From: Bacteroidales bacterium M8
GTDB taxonomy: Bacteria; Bacteroidota; Bacteroidia; Bacteroidales; Muribaculaceae
Direction of reading: 5' to 3'
DNA length: 64,000 nt
NCBI GenBank assembly: GCA_001689495.1
Contig: LUJS01000017.1
Location: 86,601-150,600, forward strand
The translations under genes were made by a program, and so were the position numbers. Below, piece after piece: positions 60,603-64,000 of this stretch (its first letter is position 1; each line of letters starts with the position of its first letter). Below the pieces are notes generated by a model. The model was given only the letters and a program-made list of their open reading frames with translations. It did not search any database and was not told where the DNA came from.

Positions 60603-61378
60603 TCGAAGTCAAGAATGTCACCAAATCCTTCGACGGAAAGACAATCCTACACGACGTCTCGGCTACGTTCGAGACCGGCAAGACCAACCTGATCATCGGA
60701 CAGAGCGGATCGGGCAAGACCGTGCTCATCAAGAGCATCATCGGCCTGCTCATGCCCGAAAAGGGCGAGATACTATTCGACGGACGCGACGTCATGAAGA
60801 TGGAGCACCGCCAGATCAAGGACCTGCGCAAGGAGATCGGAATGCTCTTTCAGGGCTCCGCGCTCTTCGACTCCGAGACCGTGCTCGGCAACGTCATGTT
60901 CCCCCTCACCATGTTCACCGACATGTCGGCGGCCGAGGTCAAGGAACGTGCCCAGTTCTGCCTCGAGCGCGTCAACCTCAAGGGCGCCGACAGCAAGTAC
61001 CCCTCCGAGATCTCGGGCGGCATGCAGAAGCGTGTCGCCATCGCCCGCGCCATCGCCCTCAACCCCAAATACCTCTTCTGCGACGAGCCCAACTCGGGCC
61101 TCGACCCCCGCACCTCGATCGTCATCGACGAGCTGCTCAGCGACATCACCCACGAATACAACATCACAACCGTCATCAACACCCACGACATGAACTCCGT
61201 GCTGGGCATCGGCGAGAACATCGTATTCATCAACAAGGGCCACCGCGAATGGGTCGGCGACATGAAGGCAATATACCACACTTCAAACGAGGCCCTCAAC
61301 GAATTCGTCTTCGCCAACGACCTCTTCCAGAAAGTCAAGCAATACGTCATCAGCAACGAAAGCCCGAAGAAATCCTGA
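60599..61378 (+). CDS. mlaF: MlaF-family ABC transporter ATP-binding protein
   Basis: The 259-residue ATPase has Walker A GQSGSGKT, Q-loop MLFQGSALFDSETVLGNV (typical of MlaF), signature ISGGMQKRVAIARA, Walker B YLFCDEPNSGLDP and the switch His in NTHDMNS. It energises the MlaE permease. The ATG at 60599 overlaps the mlaE stop. Confidence 0.95.
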   Translation: MIEVKNVTKSFDGKTILHDVSATFETGKTNLIIGQSGSGKTVLIKSIIGLLMPEKGEILFDGRDVMKMEHRQIKDLRKEIGMLFQGSALFDSETVLGNVMFPLTMFTDMSAAEVKERAQFCLERVNLKGADSKYPSEISGGMQKRVAIARAIALNPKYLFCDEPNSGLDPRTSIVIDELLSDITHEYNITTVINTHDMNSVLGIGENIVFINKGHREWVGDMKAIYHTSNEALNEFVFANDLFQKVKQYVISNESPKKS

Positions 61379-61382
61379 CCCG

Positions 61383-62180
61383 ATGGCCATCATACGCATA
61401 GACTCCCTCGACACCCCCGGGCTCGACGTCTTCGCCACGCTCACCGAGGCACAGTTGCGCAACCGTCTCGACCCCTCGCGCGCAATCTTCATCGCCGAGA
61501 GTCCCAAGGTCATAGCCGTCGCCATGGACGCCGGCTACAGGCCCGTCTCGATGCTCTGCGAAGAGCGCCACATCACCGGCGACGCCGCGCCACTCATTGC
61601 CCGACACCCCGACATGACCGTCTACACCGGGCCCCGCGACCTGCTCGCCACCCTCACCGGCTACACCCTCACCCGCGGCGTCCTCTGCGCCATGCACCGA
61701 CCCGCCCCCCTGCCCCTCGAACGGATATGCACCCCCTCGGCCCGTCGCATCGTCGTCATCGACGGCGTCGTCGACACCACCAACATCGGCGCCATCTTCC
61801 GCTCGGCCGCAGCCCTCGGCATCGACGGCATCCTCCTCACCCCCAACTCATGCGACCCCCTCAACCGACGCTCCATCCGCGTCTCCATGGGCTCCGTATT
61901 CCTCGTCCCGTGGACATGGCTCGACGGCGGCCTTGACCGGCTCCACGACCTCGGCTTCAAGACAGTCGCCATGGCCCTCACCGACGACTCCATACCCATC
62001 GACGCCCCCCGTCTCGGCGCCGAGCCCCGCCTCGCCATCATCATGGGCACCGAAGGCGACGGCCTCCCCCCCGCCACCATCGCCGCCGCCACCTACACCG
62101 CCCGCATCCCCATGAGCCACAACGTCGACTCCCTCAACGTCGCCGCCGCCACCGCCGTCGCCATCTGGCAACTCCGCTAA
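61383..62180 (+). CDS. TrmH/SpoU-family RNA 2'-O-methyltransferase
   Basis: The 265-residue SPOUT methyltransferase has an N-terminal substrate-binding part (FIAESPKVIAVAMDAGYRPV) and the knotted catalytic domain with motifs DTTNIGAIFRSAAALGID, IIMGTEGDGLP and IPMSHNVDSLNVAAATAVA. It methylates a ribose in tRNA or rRNA using SAM; the exact nucleotide is unknown. It begins 4 nt after mlaF and probably shares the transcript. Confidence 0.93.
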   Translation: MAIIRIDSLDTPGLDVFATLTEAQLRNRLDPSRAIFIAESPKVIAVAMDAGYRPVSMLCEERHITGDAAPLIARHPDMTVYTGPRDLLATLTGYTLTRGVLCAMHRPAPLPLERICTPSARRIVVIDGVVDTTNIGAIFRSAAALGIDGILLTPNSCDPLNRRSIRVSMGSVFLVPWTWLDGGLDRLHDLGFKTVAMALTDDSIPIDAPRLGAEPRLAIIMGTEGDGLPPATIAAATYTARIPMSHNVDSLNVAAATAVAIWQLR

Positions 62181-62204
62181 AATCAGGCCCATCAGCTGCC
62201 CCCG

Positions 62205-62385
62205 CCCCGCCTCGTGCGGGGCCCCATTTTGGGCCGTGCAGGCCCGTCAGGGCCCCTTCGTCCCCTGCCAGGCACCTTCAGGTGCCCCCGCCGCCCCTTC
62301 ACTTGCACCTTTCCAAGTTCAGGGAGCAGCGCTCCCGGCCCTCGCGCCAAAAATTCCCAATTCCCCATTCCCAACTCCCAATTAT
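62205..62385. repeat. GC-rich hairpins plus TTCCCAAT iterations between convergent genes
   Basis: The convergent spacer holds CCCCGC-ctcgt-GCGGGG (62205-62221), GGCACCT-tc-AGGTGCC (62271-62286) and GGGAGC-agc-GCTCCC (62322-62336). A run of TTCCCAAT-like words follows (62352-62385). None has a T-run typical of intrinsic terminators. Together they may stop transcription from both sides, but this is inferred. Confidence 0.6.
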
Positions 62386-62466
62386 CGTCCTCATCGACGG
62401 CCATTGCGCTACGCCGTGCTGCGCGTCCCAAAGACAAATCGCACGGCAAGCGCTCATTGACATTTT

Positions 62467-63996
62467 TTACTCTATCTCAAACCAATCGAAATCGGCATGC
62501 GAGGTTGTGGGAACGAGTGAGGGGGTGATGCAGAAGAGGCCGACTTTGGCGCCGACCCACACGCCGGGAGTGACGCGGCACGGCGGGCCGAGCGGAGCAA
62601 AATCCTTTCCGTCCGTAGACCACGAGTATTGGCACACATCGCCGGGCAGCAGCTCGGCACGAAGCCATATCCGCGAAGCCTTGCAGGGCGCGCTCGCCTC
62701 TGTCTTGAGCCGTACCGGAAAGCGCTTGTTACCCCTGCCGGTCACGACAATCACCGAGTCTGACGTAACCGCCACATACGAGTATTCCTTACCGAACATC
62801 ACGAGCCCGGCCCGCGTGAGCGAGTCGGCAAAGTGAGGCTCGACCACCGTCGTCGCCACAAACCGTTCGGACGGTATCTTCTGCAGATACAGATTGGGGG
62901 CGTAATAGATATTACCCTTCTCAGACGGACAGTTCACGGCATTGAGCCTGAGCCATCCGGGCCTGTCGGCGAGGCTAAGCCATTCGGCCCGCGGATTGGC
63001 CTGCCACTGCCATTGCAGACCGGGCACGGAGTCGTTGAAGTCGTCTGAACCCTGTATCCTCACAGGCTCGCACCCCTCTCCCGCCGACGGGCGTCGATGA
63101 CCGGCCACGGGGTGGCCACCCTCTCCCATCTCAATCCAACCGTCATCGGTCCACCGCGCCGGTTGCAGATGCACCACGCGGCCATGAATCCCTTTTTGCT
63201 GAAAGTGGACAAACCACCACTCGCTGGCGTCGGGCGTGTCGACCAGACCACCCTGATGCGGGCCGTTGATGCCCGTGTCGCCCGACTCGAGCACGCGGCG
63301 GGCCTCATACGGCCCGTAGACCGACCGCGAGCGCAGCACTGTCTGCCACCCCTCGGCCACACCGCCCGCGGGGGCGAGGATATAATAATAGCCGTCGCGC
63401 TTCATCATCTTCATCCCCTCGAGAATCGGATTGGCCACGGTGTCGCAATAGACCGTCACGCCGTCGTCGAGCAGCCGCATCCCGTCGGGGCTCATGCGGT
63501 GGACTATGGCGGGACCGCCGCGGTGCAGCGAGTGTACCAGATAGGCCCGGCCGTCGTCGTCCCACAGCGGACAGGGGTCTTCCCACTTGGCCACGTCGAC
63601 CATGTGCGTCAGTTGCCACGGCCCGCGCGGGTCGTCGGCCACCGCCACGAAAAGTCCCTCGTCGGGAGTGCAGAAATAGACATAATACCTGCCGTCGTGA
63701 AACCTTATGGACGGCGCCCAAGCCCCCTCGCCATGGGCGGGACGGTCATAGCGCCCGAAGGGGAGCGAGGGATAGACGTACGAGACTATCTCCCAGTCGA
63801 CAAGGTTACGCGAGTGCAGCACCGGTATGCCGGGCATGGCGTGAAAACTCGAGGCCACCATCCAAAAATCGTCACCCGTGCGGATTACGTCCGGGTCGGA
63901 GTAATCGGCATGGATGACGGGATTGGTGTATTTGCCGGCGCCGTAGAGGGCCAGAGAGACAAATATCAGTATGAGGGTCGTGACACGTTTTATCAT
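62467..63996 (-). CDS. GH43-family glycoside hydrolase (beta-xylosidase/arabinofuranosidase-like)
   Basis: The 509-residue exported enzyme has a signal peptide (about 1-19) and a five-bladed propeller (about 22-310). Likely catalytic residues are Asp in HADYSDPDVI (base), Asp in WEDPCPLW (pKa) and Glu in ILEGMKMMKRDGYY (acid). A C-terminal beta-sandwich follows (about 325-509, WQWQANPRAEW, DFDWFEIE), as in two-domain GH43 enzymes. These release xylose or arabinose from xylan or pectin side chains. The start is 4 nt from the window edge, so its operon lies outside. Confidence 0.9.
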   Translation of the reverse strand: MIKRVTTLILIFVSLALYGAGKYTNPVIHADYSDPDVIRTGDDFWMVASSFHAMPGIPVLHSRNLVDWEIVSYVYPSLPFGRYDRPAHGEGAWAPSIRFHDGRYYVYFCTPDEGLFVAVADDPRGPWQLTHMVDVAKWEDPCPLWDDDGRAYLVHSLHRGGPAIVHRMSPDGMRLLDDGVTVYCDTVANPILEGMKMMKRDGYYYILAPAGGVAEGWQTVLRSRSVYGPYEARRVLESGDTGINGPHQGGLVDTPDASEWWFVHFQQKGIHGRVVHLQPARWTDDGWIEMGEGGHPVAGHRRPSAGEGCEPVRIQGSDDFNDSVPGLQWQWQANPRAEWLSLADRPGWLRLNAVNCPSEKGNIYYAPNLYLQKIPSERFVATTVVEPHFADSLTRAGLVMFGKEYSYVAVTSDSVIVVTGRGNKRFPVRLKTEASAPCKASRIWLRAELLPGDVCQYSWSTDGKDFAPLGPPCRVTPGVWVGAKVGLFCITPSLVPTTSHADFDWFEIE

Positions 63997-64000
63997 GGTG

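Noticed and set aside
1..64000. CRISPR array, intact insertion sequence, integrase or rRNA operon
   Set aside because: No regularly spaced direct repeats, transposase or integrase frames, or rRNA sequence were seen; the repeats present are inverted or iterated-word types.

Overview
The window looks like a chromosome segment from a high-GC gut Bacteroidales, most like the Muribaculaceae. The evidence is a SusC/SusD pair, a hybrid two-component regulator, Bacteroidetes promoters (TTTG, 19-20 nt, TAnnTTTG) and gene starts without obvious Shine-Dalgarno sites. Genus or species cannot be told from the sequence alone.

Region 1 (1-22162) is a carbohydrate-use locus. On the minus strand, in transcription order, are a hybrid two-component system (12391-16458), a GH2 enzyme, SusC, SusD, a PL11 rhamnogalacturonan lyase, and a protein with three SGNH/CE12 acetylesterase-like modules that runs off the left edge. 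This fits a rhamnogalacturonan-I utilisation locus. Divergent from the regulator is a plus-strand operon: GH115 alpha-glucuronidase, mannonate dehydratase (UxuA), an SDR mannonate oxidoreductase (UxuB), then a GH43 enzyme. It would release glucuronic acid and channel it towards 2-keto-3-deoxygluconate.

Region 2 (22165-30247) holds an AT-rich CPBP protease gene, a two-component system, rpsU, and a run of a six-hairpin-glycosidase-like lipoprotein, a phosphodiesterase, an unknown exported protein and a CE1 esterase. Region 3 (30251-35057, minus) is a housekeeping operon: yicC, gmk, nadD, DUF5063, rpiB, mazG and a PD-(D/E)XK nuclease-like gene, with a 34-bp inverted repeat between gmk and nadD. 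Region 4 (35165-42758, minus) holds a thioredoxin-fold protein without its CXXC and a TamA/TamB-like pair.

Region 5 (42967-50310) has a small winged-helix protein, a five-repeat DUF349 protein, a candidate rod-shaped structured RNA, a polyprenyl glycosylphosphotransferase, RecQ and DapA. Region 6 (50486-57361, minus) has a complete DarG-like antitoxin with its own promoter but no DarT toxin beside it, then a MacAB-TolC-type export operon with the ATPase and two permeases as separate genes. Region 7 (57536-63996) has two identical tRNA-Gly genes, a tRNA-Leu, a GH92 C-terminal remnant, hisS, mlaE-mlaF, a TrmH-type methyltransferase and a convergent GH43 gene at the right edge.

The most interesting items are the orphan DarG, the three-module CE12-like protein, the candidate 6S-like RNA at 45711-45807, the GH92 fragment abutting the tRNA cluster, and several intergenic palindromes, some built from iterated short words. 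No CRISPR array, intact insertion sequence, rRNA or prophage was seen.
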